The notes under the pieces are model-generated. The model searched no databases. It was given only the letters and a program-made list of their open reading frames with translations, and was not told where the DNA came from. Positions 36,581-46,605 of a stretch of 64,000 nucleotides of DNA are shown here, piece by piece. The position numbers and the translations under genes are program-made. Source of the DNA: Nostoc cf. commune SO-36 (GTDB taxonomy: Bacteria; Cyanobacteriota; Cyanobacteriia; Cyanobacteriales; Nostocaceae); contig NZ_AP025732.1 of assembly GCF_023734775.1 (NCBI RefSeq), positions 2,052,501-2,116,500 on the forward strand, given 5' to 3'. The stretch's first letter is position 1, and each line of letters opens with the position of its first letter.

Positions 36581-37240
36581 CTAGTTGAGACTGCTGTCTA
36601 ATGTATTGCTGGAATTCTTCTCTAACACCAAAAAATAGTGGTATGGATAAGTAGGATCGATAAATTCTTGCTTGACAGTTAACCCAGCGTTGGCAACAGA
36701 GTTTAAAATCCGCTTTTTGGGATATCCTTTCAAACCCATTTCCCAGTAGTGTTCGTCACAGACTGGCTTTGTACTCCAGAATTTTGGCATATTGAGTAAT
36801 AAATGCCTTGGTCTGCCGGAGAAAGAGGTTTTAAGCTGAAACGAGAGGTATTGGGTGCAATAGGGAATCGAAATCACTAAAAATTTCTTGGTTGCAATGG
36901 CAAGTTTTTTCAATGCTTCTTCTGACTGTTCGTAGGGGAAATGTTCTAGCACTTGAAACAGGACAATAGCATCAAATTTATCTTTCGGTAAGGAAAAATC
37001 TGTAGTTAAATCCAAAATCATTTCTGGCTTGAGGTTGGGGTCAACATCAGCAGTAGAGACGTTGTATCCATTATTCTTTAATAGGTCTGTTAACAGAGAA
37101 TTAAAAATCCCAATTTCCAGAACGTTTTTTACTTGATTACCCAGTGAAAAAATTAAACGCAACTGGTGATGGTAGCTGATGAGGCGATTTTTGGATAAAT
37201 ATTCCGAATTTCTAATATCTAAGGAGGTGATGAGTTGCAT
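36581..37240 (-). CDS. class I SAM-dependent methyltransferase
   Basis: 219 residues. SAM-binding motif I is VLEIGIFNSLLTDLLKNNG near residue 40, the acidic end of strand 2 is STADVDPN, and motif IV/post-IV is FDAIVLFQVLEHFPYEQSEE near residue 90, as in ubiE/COQ5-like methyltransferase families. The substrate cannot be inferred. Monocistronic, with an AGGAGG-like sequence beneath its N-terminal codons rather than upstream. Confidence 0.85.
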   Translation of the reverse strand: MQLITSLDIRNSEYLSKNRLISYHHQLRLIFSLGNQVKNVLEIGIFNSLLTDLLKNNGYNVSTADVDPNLKPEMILDLTTDFSLPKDKFDAIVLFQVLEHFPYEQSEEALKKLAIATKKFLVISIPYCTQYLSFQLKTSFSGRPRHLLLNMPKFWSTKPVCDEHYWEMGLKGYPKKRILNSVANAGLTVKQEFIDPTYPYHYFLVLEKNSSNTLDSSLN

Positions 37241-37713
37241 AAAAAATACCTACCTAAGTTGATAGATTAACAAATTTGGTGCGTATACAACTACAGAATT
37301 CCCGAAAAAATTGTGAAAGTAACAGCATCTTATACCCCCAGAAGATTGGGAAAAACCCCAACCAGTGTCAAAAAACTGGTAGAGGAAATGGCGCAGAAAA
37401 TAGAACAACAGGAAAAGAAACTAACAGAAGTCCTGACAGTTAATGCTGCTAAACGAGCTATTCGTCCTGCTGTAATCTAGCGACGGACTAGTTTTGGCTC
37501 TCAAACCAAGACTGGCAGTGTTTTTGTGGCTCAGATGTTAACTGTGGTTACAACCCTCAAGCCTCAAAAGCGTTTATTTATTTGTATGAAAATATATGTA
37601 AATTCTTATGATATCAATAAGAAAATTGATTCGGCATACGTCTAACGATAGATAGATTTTATCAAACAAATGGTTTAGATTTGTAACAGATTACACAGAA
37701 CTAGGTAAAACAC
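37241..37713. other. intergenic region with transposase relic
   Basis: Apart from the IS66-like fragment described separately, an ATG-less open stretch around 37320-37450 (PRRLGKTPTSVKKLVEEMAQ) may be more of the same relic. The last 80 bp contain the promoter region of the fasciclin gene. Confidence 0.45.
37450..37590 (+). pseudogene. IS66-family transposase C-terminal relic
   Basis: In one frame the sequence reads KRAIRPAVI, a TAG stop, then RRTSFGSQTKTGSVFVAQML and TVVTTLKPQKR. This matches the conserved IS66 transposase end (RPAVIWRxTSFGxQ, GSxFVAxxLTVVTTL), with the conserved Trp codon changed to TAG. No inverted repeats or other IS66 genes are near, so it is a dead fragment. Confidence 0.6.
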
Positions 37714-38115
37714 ATGGCCAATATAGTTGATACCGCCGCTAATAATGGTTCTTTCAACACACTAGTTGCAGCAATCCAAGCAGCCGGTCTAGTAGATACA
37801 CTGAAAGGCCCCGGCCCATTTACCGTCTTCGCACCCACTGATGAAGCGTTTAACAAGCTTCCAGCAGGTACAGTAGACGCATTACTGAAAGATATTCCCA
37901 AGCTCAAGAAAATCTTGACCTATCATGTAGTCTCAGGAAAAGTATTAGCTGCTGATGTAGTTAAGCTGAAGACAGCTACAACAGTTGAAGGTTCAGATGT
38001 AAAAATTGACGCTTCTAATGGCGTTAAAATCAATGATGCAACTGTTGCAGCAGCAGATGTTGCTGCTGATAACGGCGTCATCCACGTAATTGACACAGTT
38101 TTGATTCCTGCATAA
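37714..38115 (+). CDS. fasciclin (FAS1) domain protein
   Basis: 133 residues forming one FAS1 domain and nothing else. The H1 motif [14 protein letters not shown] is near residue 37, YHVVSGKV near 70 and the H2 motif [13 protein letters not shown] at the end. There is no signal peptide, so it may be cytosolic or exported by a non-classical route. FAS1 domains mediate adhesion or carotenoid/lipid binding in different organisms; in cyanobacteria the role is unclear. GG-TAAAACAC precedes the ATG. A strong terminator follows. Confidence 0.92.
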   Translation: MANIVDTAANNGSFNTLVAAIQAAGLVDTLKGPGPFTVFAPTDEAFNKLPAGTVDALLKDIPKLKKILTYHVVSGKVLAADVVKLKTATTVEGSDVKIDASNGVKINDATVAAADVAADNGVIHVIDTVLIPA

Positions 38116-38220
38116 GCAAGCTTCAGAATAGCCAATGCTATTTCTGGGACGGCGACTACCTATAGTCGTTTCTTAATTACTGTCTGGTTGAATGTTTTTT
38201 ACTAAACATCAATTACCAAT

Positions 38221-38260
38221 AAATCCATCTAGATACTCTCTAGATGGATTTATTGTTTTA
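38221..38260 (+). terminator. strong terminator after fasciclin gene
   Basis: Perfect 13-bp stem AAATCCATCTAGA/TCTAGATGGATTT with the loop TACTC, followed by ATTGTTTTA. It can also serve sfsA on the opposite strand. Confidence 0.85.
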
Positions 38261-38285
38261 TGCGTTTATATTTGATTAGATGTAA

Positions 38286-39011
38286 TCAAATTTTTAGTTT
38301 TGCCAAACCCAAATAACGGATACCTTCGGGGGAAATGTCAAAACGGCAAGGTAAGACTTCTAAACCGAGAGCGATCGCATCCCGCAATAATTTACCATAT
38401 ATAGGATCTGTGCGATCGCCAGGGGAGAACTCGATACAATCACCGCGATTAATAAAGTAAAGCATCACCGCACGAGTTAGAGGTAGTAGCGCCATTAGTT
38501 CTCGCAAGTGCTTTTGTCCTCTGGTAGTCTCCGTGTCAGGAAATAGCGCTAATCTACCCTCAGACAAAGTTGTATTTTTTACTTCTAAATAAATCGGGGG
38601 TTCCTCATCACTCCCCGTCAAGAAAAAATCCACTCGACTTTTTTTATCTAGTCCATAAACCACCTCGCCCTTAATTTGGCTATAATCACCCAGTTCTGAG
38701 AAAAGGTGTTTCGCCAAAGCTAGCTTTACTACCCGATTGGGCAAAAAAGTATTTATACCTACCCAAGTCGGCTCGTTGTCATGTACCTGAATTAGTTCTA
38801 AAGTGTAAGCCAATTTGCGGTTAAGATTATCGCTTTTAGAAAGCTGTACCGCACTTTGGAGAGTCGATACTCCAGTCATTGGCCCTGTATTGGGACAGTG
38901 CGCTGTGACTATTTCGCCAGAAGTAAGTTGAACGTCAGCAAAAAACCGCTTGTAACGCTTGAGCAAAATACCGGGATACAAAGGCGGGTAACGGTAAAGC
39001 CAATCTATCAT
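38286..39011 (-). CDS. sfsA: SfsA family DNA/RNA nuclease
   Basis: 241 residues. N-terminal FADVQLTSGEIVTAHCPNTG and MTGV motif; the PD-(D/E)XK-like core is SRVDFFLTG near residue 115 and YLEVKNTTL near 133; LFPDTETTRGQKHLRELM follows. E. coli SfsA was named as a sugar fermentation stimulation protein but is now regarded as a nucleic-acid-binding nuclease. Monocistronic, convergent with the fasciclin gene. Confidence 0.93.
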   Translation of the reverse strand: MIDWLYRYPPLYPGILLKRYKRFFADVQLTSGEIVTAHCPNTGPMTGVSTLQSAVQLSKSDNLNRKLAYTLELIQVHDNEPTWVGINTFLPNRVVKLALAKHLFSELGDYSQIKGEVVYGLDKKSRVDFFLTGSDEEPPIYLEVKNTTLSEGRLALFPDTETTRGQKHLRELMALLPLTRAVMLYFINRGDCIEFSPGDRTDPIYGKLLRDAIALGLEVLPCRFDISPEGIRYLGLAKLKI

Positions 39012-39250
39012 TATGGAACCTTGTTGCTGTTAGTAAATATACGTCGATTCCTTGCCCACCGAACCCCCATCAGCAAAACTTTTCAGCACCAACTCCGCCC
39101 TATGACAGAATTCCAGTAACTTCACATATCATGTATTGTCACTTTTTGTAGTTAAATTTACAACATTTTAATAAAAAGTAGCATATACTAGGTATTATAA
39201 GACTCCCATAAAAAACCGGGAAAATTTCAACGTGCAAGGAGGTAAATCCT

Positions 39251-39920
39251 ATGCAAAAAGTGTGGACATCAACGGAATTAGAATATGCTTTTCTGTTTAC
39301 TCTCAGAAAAGTAACTTCAATTAATCCAAAAGGTTTCAAGCCATTTTTTAGTAATATGCCTATTGACCCTTATATCAAAGGCTATTACCGTTCCAGAAGA
39401 TTATCTCGGTTCACAGTTTCGGGAAATCAGTTAATCAAATTACCTCATGGCTACCTCTTTCAAAGTAAAGAGTACAATCCATTAGTGGGTGACATCAAAA
39501 GAGAGTTTGCAGAATTAGAAGATGCACTCATAGAACTTGATATTTTTAAGAATCTTCTCTTAGCATTTAGTGATTCTTGTAGACTTCATCCTGAAGCTGA
39601 AATCGGAGTCCATCAAATTAGAAACTATTTGTTCAGTAGATAATTTGGGTAATCCAGCGCCTGAAGGTATCCATCAAGATGGTACTGATTTTATTGGCAT
39701 ATTTTCAGTAGATAGAGATAATATTCAAGGTGGAGAAACACATCTATATGCTGGCACAAAAGAAAAGCCTGTGTTTAGTAAAGTTCTAAATCCGGGAGAA
39801 CTCTTATTAGTCAATGATCATGATTTTTTCCACTTCACTACTCCTATCAAACCACAGATTGATGCTCAGGGAAGTAGGGATGTTTTTGTACTAACTTCTC
39901 CCAGCTTACTTTCGGAATAA
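39251..39920 (+). pseudogene. 2OG-Fe(II) dioxygenase (PF10014 type) with a one-base insertion
   Basis: The N-terminal frame (MQKVWTSTELEYAFLFTL ...) ends at 39643 after EIGVHQIRN. The catalytic half lies in another frame and contains GIHQDGTDFIGIFSVDRDNI, with the HxD iron ligands, GGETHLYAG, and LVNDHDFFHFTTPI, with the second His. One extra A near 39625 (in AGAAACT) explains the break; restored length is about 222 residues. The family includes bacterial amino-acid hydroxylases such as isoleucine dioxygenase; the substrate here is unknown. AAGGAGG lies upstream of the ATG, an excellent ribosome-binding site. Confidence 0.8.
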
Positions 39921-40355
39921 TTTTAGTTAACCGTAAATATTTTACAATCTACGAGATATGGGGAATTGAATTTAGTTATTTCCCCAGCTTTTTTATTTGT
40001 AATTGGAAATAATCGTGCTGATAGTGGTTTATCTAACTTGATGGCTAAAGTTGCCAAATATCTTCACAAACAGGAAGCATCAGCCTAGAGTAACCATAGA
40101 TTTTTACTGATAATAATATGTTCCGTCATTGCGAGTGAAGCAAAGCAATCGCAAAGTCTCTGGGATTGCTTCGCTTCACTCGCAATGACATCTTATTATT
40201 GAATCATGCCTACTTACTTAACAACATAGGGTAGTGTGTTGGTTTTACTTCCCAAAAAGTACGAAATATACTTAAAATATGAAGGTGAGTGCATAGGTTA
40301 GACTACCAAACAAGCCTGCTGGAATTCAACTAAGTGAATCAACCAAACAAATGCC
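39921..40355. other. 435-bp intergenic region
   Basis: Contains the palindromic element at 40125-40189. An open stretch around 40011-40088 (LMAKVAKYLHKQEASA) may be a fragment of a gene, but no more can be recognised. Confidence 0.4.
40125..40189. repeat. 65-nt palindromic repeat element
   Basis: Two 26-nt arms starting GTCATTGCGAGTGAAGCAAA and ending in its complement, with one mismatch and a 13-nt centre. It is the complete form of the half-element interrupted near 23680. Such MITE-like palindromes are dispersed in Nostocales. Confidence 0.85.
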
Positions 40356-41624
40356 ATGAATGACGAATTCTACAATAGAGGATTGGAAAAGGCTAGGCGA
40401 AAAGACTACGCTGGAGCAATTGAGGAATTTAACCATGCTTTACAACTGACACCTTACTTTAGCGAAGCTTATTTGCAACGGGGTTTGGCACATTATGACT
40501 CAGGAGCAATCCTTAAAGCTGTTTCAGATTATACCGAAGTAATAAAGCTGAATCCTGAGAGTGTAGAGGCATATTATTGTCGTGGATTGGCTAGGGTGGC
40601 GCTGAAAAATTTGTCAGGGGCGCTGGAGGATGTTGAACGCGCTATCCGTCTCAATCTCAATTATGCTGCTGCTTATAATCTGCGGGGAATGGTGCGGCGC
40701 AAACAAGGTTACATTCAAGATGCGATCGCTAACTTCAAAAAGGCTGCACAATTATATCTAGAGCAACAAGACAAAGAAAATTGTCGTCTTTGTTTAGAAC
40801 GAATTAAACAGCTACAACCCCCAGAAAAATCTCCTCTTCAGGAATCCCATTCTACTAATGCGCCGATTTTATCCACCAATGATTATTTCACGCAATTGTT
40901 AGAAAAGGCTGAGAAGGGAGATACCCAAGAGGCACTTGCCGATTTAAACTGGGTATTAAAAGCTGATCCGCAAGATGCCCAAGCTTACTGCTGCCGTGGA
41001 GTTGTGCGTTGTAAAATGGGGGATTATCGAGAAGCAATCGCAGATTTTAATCAAGCATTGCAACTAAATTTTCAAGATGCCATTGTCTATCGTAACCGAG
41101 GCAAAGCACGTTCTGCATTGGGAGATCATCAAGGAGCGATCGCAGACTTTAACCAAGCACTCCAGATGCAACCACAAGATCCCCTAGTATATATTGCTAG
41201 AGGTAATACTTATCGGGCAATGGGAAATCATCTTGATGCAATTCAAGATTACACCCAAGCACTGCAAATCAATCCTGATGATGCTCAAGTTTACTACAAT
41301 CGTGGCATTGCCTATACTTGCATAGAAGAAATACAAAATGCCGTGGAGAATTATCAACGGGCGGCGAGTATTTTTTGTGAACAAGAAGATTGGGGAAACT
41401 ATCAACAAGTCTTAAGTAGCCTAGAAAAAATCCAGAAATTTAGTCCTGAGTCAAAAAAGCAAAAATCTCATCTGTTACGCCAGCGAATTTTGCGAATGGT
41501 TGGGGGATATTGGGAAATTGCCGAACGATTAATTCAGCATAAGCAAGATTACCATCCTGGAATGTCAGATGAGTGGTATTTGCAAAAAGTCATTGATGAT
41601 TTAGAACGCGATCGCGGTAGATAA
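40356..41624 (+). CDS. tetratricopeptide-repeat protein
   Basis: 422 residues with two TPR blocks: about 1-150 (for example AYLQRGLAHYDSGAILKAVS) and about 185-345 (VYYNRGIAYTCIEEIQNAVE), separated by a Ser/Pro-rich linker. The last 80 residues are a basic helical tail. No signal peptide, so cytosolic. The conserved W/Y-RG pattern marks it as the cyanobacterial photosystem/chaperone-like TPR type in general, but no specific partner can be named. Confidence 0.88.
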   Translation: MNDEFYNRGLEKARRKDYAGAIEEFNHALQLTPYFSEAYLQRGLAHYDSGAILKAVSDYTEVIKLNPESVEAYYCRGLARVALKNLSGALEDVERAIRLNLNYAAAYNLRGMVRRKQGYIQDAIANFKKAAQLYLEQQDKENCRLCLERIKQLQPPEKSPLQESHSTNAPILSTNDYFTQLLEKAEKGDTQEALADLNWVLKADPQDAQAYCCRGVVRCKMGDYREAIADFNQALQLNFQDAIVYRNRGKARSALGDHQGAIADFNQALQMQPQDPLVYIARGNTYRAMGNHLDAIQDYTQALQINPDDAQVYYNRGIAYTCIEEIQNAVENYQRAASIFCEQEDWGNYQQVLSSLEKIQKFSPESKKQKSHLLRQRILRMVGGYWEIAERLIQHKQDYHPGMSDEWYLQKVIDDLERDRGR

Positions 41625-41650
41625 AATATAAATACCACTACACATATAAA

Positions 41651-41676
41651 TTCACCCGTACACTTATACGGGTGAA
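41651..41676. terminator. bidirectional hairpin terminator
   Basis: Perfect 10-bp stem TTCACCCGTA/TACGGGTGAA with a 6-nt loop, between the converging TPR and PEP-CTERM genes. Confidence 0.6.
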
Positions 41677-41744
41677 AATTCGCTCACTCACTTGTTATTT
41701 TTTTCACAAACTAAACGTACCTTACATTAAGCACGTTTCAAAAT

Positions 41745-42587
41745 TTAGTTAGAAGTGCGACTTTGACGGCGACGACGCAATCCAAACATACTAACTGCTC
41801 CCACTGCAAACATTGATAGAGTAACAGATGGTTCAGGAACGCTAGCACCGATTAACGCTTTAACATTTGCCTCGCCGATATCAAGAACGACGACAACATC
41901 ATTAAAGTCACGATCAGAACCTTCGTTCTGCTTACCAGTTTTAGAATCTACCCCTGAAGCGTTTAGACCTCCGTATAAATCCTCGAATGCTAGGAGGATA
42001 TAGTTGTTGTAAGCGTAAGCAACTGCGTGCTGTAGTCCGTCAGCGTTAGAACCAGTTTCAGTACCAAAGATATTGGCAGAGTTGCCACGATTAAAACCAT
42101 CAGCTCTTAACCAGAAGTCAAGTTGACTGCCTCCGGTAATATTACCAATTTTGACCCCATCACCTAATTTTAGTGTATTACTCCCGCCAAGAATACACCC
42201 GGCTCCTGCACAAGAAATATCATTAAAAAGCAGTCCAGACTTATTAGTAGTTCCTGTAGAATCGAAGGCTAACTGATTTCTATAACCTGCGCCTTCATTG
42301 ATGAAGTAAACAGAAACATCGTAGTCGTATTTTAGGTTTAAGTTACTAGGATCTAATTTGAATTGCCCGCTATTTGGTAGAGCTACGCTTTCTGCTTGGA
42401 CAAATTGTTGAAAAGGGGTGTCGTTAAAACTAGTTTGAGACTTGTTATATACCGTTGGCTGAGTCCATGCACTATTCCAAGTAAAACCAGTAGCAGATGC
42501 AGTTTCTACTTGAGAAAATAATCCGCTCAAGGTAGCTGTAGCTGCAATGAAGGCAGTAAATAAATTATGTTTCATATTAGGAGTCAT
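41745..42587 (-). CDS. PEP-CTERM sorted exoprotein, DUF4114-like
   Basis: 280 residues. A signal peptide ends at about residue 32 (ETASATG). The body contains FEDLYGGLN and SDRDFNDVVVVLDIG, the DUF4114-type segment. The C-terminus has the PEP-CTERM signal SVPEPSVTLSMFAVGAVSMF followed by RRRR. Such proteins are exported and processed by an exosortase-like enzyme for anchoring or release into the extracellular matrix. A cysteine pair CAGAGC lies near residue 125. Function otherwise unknown. Confidence 0.88.
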   Translation of the reverse strand: MTPNMKHNLFTAFIAATATLSGLFSQVETASATGFTWNSAWTQPTVYNKSQTSFNDTPFQQFVQAESVALPNSGQFKLDPSNLNLKYDYDVSVYFINEGAGYRNQLAFDSTGTTNKSGLLFNDISCAGAGCILGGSNTLKLGDGVKIGNITGGSQLDFWLRADGFNRGNSANIFGTETGSNADGLQHAVAYAYNNYILLAFEDLYGGLNASGVDSKTGKQNEGSDRDFNDVVVVLDIGEANVKALIGASVPEPSVTLSMFAVGAVSMFGLRRRRQSRTSN

Positions 42588-43312
42588 TAAGTAGGGAAAG
42601 CAATTTAGATAATGCTATTTTCAGCAGTTATCTGTGTTCGATATCTTTTAGTTGTAACAAATACAATTTTGCGAAGTCAATCTGTTTTTTTGTTTTTATT
42701 AGTATATTTAAATAGCTCTTTATTTAAAGTATTTATACTGAAAATAAACTATTTATGGTCTGGAGACACACTGTTATTGACACTTAGGCTGGAAACGTTG
42801 TATGTAATGAAAAATTGATTAAAAATTTATATTTTTTATAAAAATCAGATATGCAATTTATATAGTAAAGGCTAAAAGCTTAATCTATAAGGATTTTTAT
42901 TTGAATGAGGTCGATAAGTAGTAGTACGCTGTCATGGGTATCAACTTAGCTTTGATCAAAGTTACTTGCTTCTATACAAGCAAAGTTTATCTGCGTACTT
43001 ACGTTGGGAAACGTAGTAGTCTATCTAATCGATGAAACCTGGGTGAATAAGTTTATTTTTTGGAGTAAGCAATTCAGTGCTTACTACCTAAGCTGTTATG
43101 TATACAACTTGTCTTATCTAGGGGGCAATGTCAAAATTAACTTCAGTATCGTCAGAATTTGGAAGTCTCTTATGCTGAGGATGGGAGACAATTTAAGGGG
43201 ACTGTTATTTAGGATGACAGTCTTTGCTTGGACTTGACGAATATCTTTATAAGGTTAAAATAATCAAGCTTTTCCAGAGCTACATTTCCCCTCTCACAGA
43301 TAAAATTTATAT
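42588..43312. other. 725-bp intergenic region
   Basis: AT-rich, with no supported gene. Short plus-strand frames at 42612 and 43004 have no coding character or ribosome-binding site. It must contain the divergent promoters of the PEP-CTERM gene and argS; a convincing -35/-10 pair is not evident. Confidence 0.45.
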
Positions 43313-45076
43313 ATGAACTCTACACAAGAAAAACTAAAAGATCAGGTTAAGAAGGCTTTAGTCGCGGCTTTTGGCGCTGATGTCGCTGGAGTAGATCCAA
43401 TTTTGGTTCCTGCTAGTAATCCTAAATTCGGCGATTATCAGGCGAATGTGGCTTTATCTTTGAGTAAAAAGAAAGGATTGCAACCAAGAGCGATCGCATC
43501 TGCGATCGTTGATAAATTAGATGTATCCGAAATCTGCGAACCGCCAGAAATCGCTGGGCCAGGATTTATCAATCTCAAATTGAAAACGGCATACTTAGAA
43601 GCACAACTAAATGCAATCCAAGCTGATCCTAGACTAGGAGTTCCAGCCGCGAAAACGCCGAAGCGGGAAATTGTGGATTTTTCCAGTCCGAATATTGCTA
43701 AAGAAATGCACGTCGGACACTTGCGTTCGACAATTATTGGTGATTCCATAGCCCGAATTTTAGAATTCCAAGGGCACGATGTCTTGCGGTTAAATCATGT
43801 AGGTGATTGGGGTACGCAGTTTGGAATGTTAATTACCTATCTGCGGGAAGTTTACCCAGACGCACTTACCACCGCTAATGCTTTAGATATTGGAGATTTA
43901 GTCTCTTTTTATCGCCAAGCCAAACAACGCTTTGAAACAGACGAAGCTTTTCAGGAAACAGCACGGCAGGAAGTCGTCAGATTACAAGCAGGTGCAGAAG
44001 ATACACTGCATGCTTGGAAACTGCTGTGTGAACAATCACGGCAAGAGTTTCAAATAATTTATGACTTGCTAGATGTGCAAGTCATTGAACGCGGAGAATC
44101 TTTCTATAATCCCTTACTGTCTGGCGTTGTGGAAGATTTAGAAAAATCTGGATTACTGGTAGAAAATCAGGGCGCAAAATGCGTTTTTCTGGAAGGGTTT
44201 ACAAATAGAGAAGGTGAACCTTTGCCCTTAATTGTGCAGAAATCAGATGGCGGCTATAACTACGCCACGACAGATTTAGCATCCCTCCGCTACCGGATTC
44301 AGCAGGATAAAGCAAAACGGATAATTTATGTAACCGATGCTGGACAAGGAAACCACTTTGCTCAATTTTTCCAAGTAGCACAGAAAGCTGCATGGATTCC
44401 CGATGATGTGGAATTAGTGCATGTTCCCTTTGGGTTGGTGCTAGGAGAAGATGGCAAGAAATTTAAAACTCGTTCTGGGGATACTGTGCGGTTACGGGAT
44501 TTGTTAGATGAAGCTGTTTCTCGTACTCATGCAGACCTAAAAGCTAGATTACAAGAAGAAGAGCGCCAAGAAACTGAAGAATTTATTAATAAAGTTGCTA
44601 GGATCGTTGGCATCAGTGCAGTTAAATATGCAGACTTAAGCCAAAATCGCACCAGTAACTACATCTTCAGCTATGACAAAATGCTGGATCTCAAAGGTAA
44701 TACTGCGCCCTATATGCTGTATGCTTATGCCCGGATTCAGGGGATTAGCCGCAAGGGTGATATTAACTTTAAGGAGTTGGGAAACAATGCCGTTCTGTTG
44801 CAGCATGAAACAGAATTAGCGTTGGCAAAATATTTACTTCAACTGGATGAAGTTATTAGTATTGTAGAGCAAGACTTGCTGCCCAATCGTTTATGTGAAT
44901 ATTTGTATGAACTGAGTAAGAAGTTTAATCAGTTTTATGATCGCAATCAGGGAGTGCAAGTTTTGGATGCGGAGGAACCACAGCGCACATCTCGTTTGGT
45001 TTTATGTGATTTGACTGCTAGAACTCTGAAGTTGGGGCTATCTTTGTTGGGAATTGAGGTATTGGAGAGGATGTAA
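43313..45076 (+). CDS. argS: arginyl-tRNA synthetase
   Basis: 587 residues, a normal class Ia ArgRS. The N-terminal add-1 domain ([18 protein letters not shown]) is followed by the HIGH-type motif [20 protein letters not shown] near residue 122, VGDWGTQFG near 163, [17 protein letters not shown] near 311 and the KMSKS-equivalent [11 protein letters not shown] near 381. The C-terminal anticodon-binding domain ends [12 protein letters not shown]. It charges tRNA-Arg and, unlike most synthetases, needs the tRNA for amino-acid activation. Confidence 0.97.
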   Translation: MNSTQEKLKDQVKKALVAAFGADVAGVDPILVPASNPKFGDYQANVALSLSKKKGLQPRAIASAIVDKLDVSEICEPPEIAGPGFINLKLKTAYLEAQLNAIQADPRLGVPAAKTPKREIVDFSSPNIAKEMHVGHLRSTIIGDSIARILEFQGHDVLRLNHVGDWGTQFGMLITYLREVYPDALTTANALDIGDLVSFYRQAKQRFETDEAFQETARQEVVRLQAGAEDTLHAWKLLCEQSRQEFQIIYDLLDVQVIERGESFYNPLLSGVVEDLEKSGLLVENQGAKCVFLEGFTNREGEPLPLIVQKSDGGYNYATTDLASLRYRIQQDKAKRIIYVTDAGQGNHFAQFFQVAQKAAWIPDDVELVHVPFGLVLGEDGKKFKTRSGDTVRLRDLLDEAVSRTHADLKARLQEEERQETEEFINKVARIVGISAVKYADLSQNRTSNYIFSYDKMLDLKGNTAPYMLYAYARIQGISRKGDINFKELGNNAVLLQHETELALAKYLLQLDEVISIVEQDLLPNRLCEYLYELSKKFNQFYDRNQGVQVLDAEEPQRTSRLVLCDLTARTLKLGLSLLGIEVLERM

Positions 45077-45177
45077 TTTTTTAACGCATAGGTACGCAGA
45101 GTAAGAGTTAAGCTGATTTTTTCTTTGCGTCTTTGCGGTTTGTTAATCAAAATTGCTGGGCTTGGAGGCGATCGCTT

Positions 45178-45741
45178 ATGGTACGGACAGCATCAAAAAA
45201 CATAACTCTGGCAGAGTTTTTAATGTTATCAGAAACAAAACCCGCTAGTGAATACATCAATGGTCAAATTATTCAAAAACCAATGGCACAGGGAGAACAC
45301 AGCACTATTCAAGGTGAACTGATTATTTTTATTAATGCTATATTGAAACCCCAAAGAGTTGCACGAGCATATCCAGAACTGCGGTGTACTTTTGGTGGCA
45401 GATCAATTATCCCGGATGTAGCGGTATTTACTTGGGAGAGAATACCTCGCAAAGAAAATGGCAGGGTAGCAAATTTATTTTCAGCAGCTCCCGATTGGAC
45501 TATCGAGATTCTATCACCTGACCAAAGACAGACGAAAGTTACAAAAAATATTCTGCATTGCCTAAATTATGAAACACAAATGGGTTGGCTGATTGATCCA
45601 GAAGAACAAACGGTATTTGTATACATCCGCAATCAACAGCCAGTCATGTTGGATGAACTAGAAGCTTTACTCCCTGTGCCAGATTTTGCAAGTGAGTTGA
45701 GGCTGACTGTAGGAGATTTATTTGGTTGGCTATTGGAGTAA
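45178..45741 (+). CDS. Uma2 family (DUF820) protein
   Basis: 187 residues from the ATG at 45178, which has GGAGG ten bases upstream; an earlier ATG at 45133 is rejected. Core motifs: KPASEYINGQIIQKPMAQGE near residue 20, IIPDVAVFTW near 78 and WTIEILSPDQRQTKV near 106. It is the most distant Uma2 copy in the window and is followed 37 bp downstream by a cobE/cbiG-type gene. Function unknown. Confidence 0.9.
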   Translation: MVRTASKNITLAEFLMLSETKPASEYINGQIIQKPMAQGEHSTIQGELIIFINAILKPQRVARAYPELRCTFGGRSIIPDVAVFTWERIPRKENGRVANLFSAAPDWTIEILSPDQRQTKVTKNILHCLNYETQMGWLIDPEEQTVFVYIRNQQPVMLDELEALLPVPDFASELRLTVGDLFGWLLE

Positions 45742-45778
45742 ACCAAACTCTGACGAATTGAATAAGGAAATACACCAA

Positions 45779-46246
45779 GTGCAACAAGTTTTATGGGTAG
45801 GAATCGGTTGTAAACGGGGAACCTCATGGCAGTTGATTGATCAAGCAATTGAGCAAGTCTTTCGAGAAAATCAACTTTTTCAAAGTGCGATCGCAGGTAT
45901 TGCTACCATTGACACTAAAGCCTCAGAATTTGGTTTAGCAAAACTTTGCCATCTCCGCAACTTGCCCCTAAAAACCTTTTCTGCCGAAATCCTTCGCTGT
46001 GTCTGTGTTCCCAACCCTGCCACAATTACCGACCATAAAGTAGGTACACCTAGCGTAGCAGAGGCAGCGGCTATTCTTGCAGCCTCTCAACTCACATCGT
46101 TGACTGTTTACCCCTTTACAAACATAGAGGAATTGCAAGTCAAGTTCTTAGTTCCTAAACAAATTTTTCAGCTACAAGGGCAACCAGGAGCATTAACGCT
46201 AGCTGTTGCCCAAGCTTCAAATATTAGTATTACAGAACTTCACTAA
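45779..46246 (+). CDS. CobE/CbiG C-terminal-type cobalamin biosynthesis protein
   Basis: 155 residues from the GTG at 45779, with AAGGAA upstream. The family signature is WVGIGCKRGTSWQLIDQAI near residue 6, IATIDTKASEFGLAKLC and PSVAEAAAILAAS near residue 100. The domain acts in corrin-ring precorrin chemistry, usually fused to CbiG or present as CobE; this copy is free-standing. No other cobalamin genes are visible in the window. The exact step is uncertain. Confidence 0.8.
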   Translation: MQQVLWVGIGCKRGTSWQLIDQAIEQVFRENQLFQSAIAGIATIDTKASEFGLAKLCHLRNLPLKTFSAEILRCVCVPNPATITDHKVGTPSVAEAAAILAASQLTSLTVYPFTNIEELQVKFLVPKQIFQLQGQPGALTLAVAQASNISITELH

Positions 46247-46251
46247 TTTTT

Positions 46252-46605
46252 CTACTCAACAACTCTCAAAAAATAGTTAATTACGCTAGAAACAATTGCT
46301 AGCACAATTGAACCTAACAAAGCAGGTAAAAAGCCATTAATCTCAAAACCAGAACCAGGAGTTAGGGCACTTGCCAGCCAAAGGGTTAAGGCGTTAATTA
46401 CTAATGTAAATAAACCAAAAGTGAGTAAGGTAATCGGGAACGTTAAAATTCGCAAAATTGGTCTAATAAATGCATTAACCAGACCAATAACAAGGGCAGC
46501 GATCAAGGCAGTCACAAAATTCTTGATAAAGAATCCTGGAATAATATTAGCAGTAATGAATAACGCTACCGCAGTACCGAGCCAAGTTAATAAAAAGTGT
46601 TGCAT
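46252..46605 (-). CDS. phage-holin-like family IV membrane protein
   Basis: 117 residues with four transmembrane helices: LTWLGTAVALFITANIIPGF, VTALIAALVIGLVNAFI, ITLLTFGLFTLVINALTLWL and ALLGSIVLAIVSSVINYFL. This is the PF04020 family, called holin-like but widely distributed in non-phage settings; a membrane housekeeping role is more probable than lysis. It converges with the cobE-type gene with a 5-bp gap. Confidence 0.9.
   Translation of the reverse strand: MQHFLLTWLGTAVALFITANIIPGFFIKNFVTALIAALVIGLVNAFIRPILRILTFPITLLTFGLFTLVINALTLWLASALTPGSGFEINGFLPALLGSIVLAIVSSVINYFLRVVE

Noticed and set aside
42612..43237. Two short plus-strand frames between the PEP-CTERM gene and argS
   Set aside because: AT-rich random-looking translations without ribosome-binding sites.
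46252..46605. Reading the holin-like gene as evidence of a prophage
   Set aside because: The PF04020 family is common in bacterial chromosomes and no other phage gene is adjacent.
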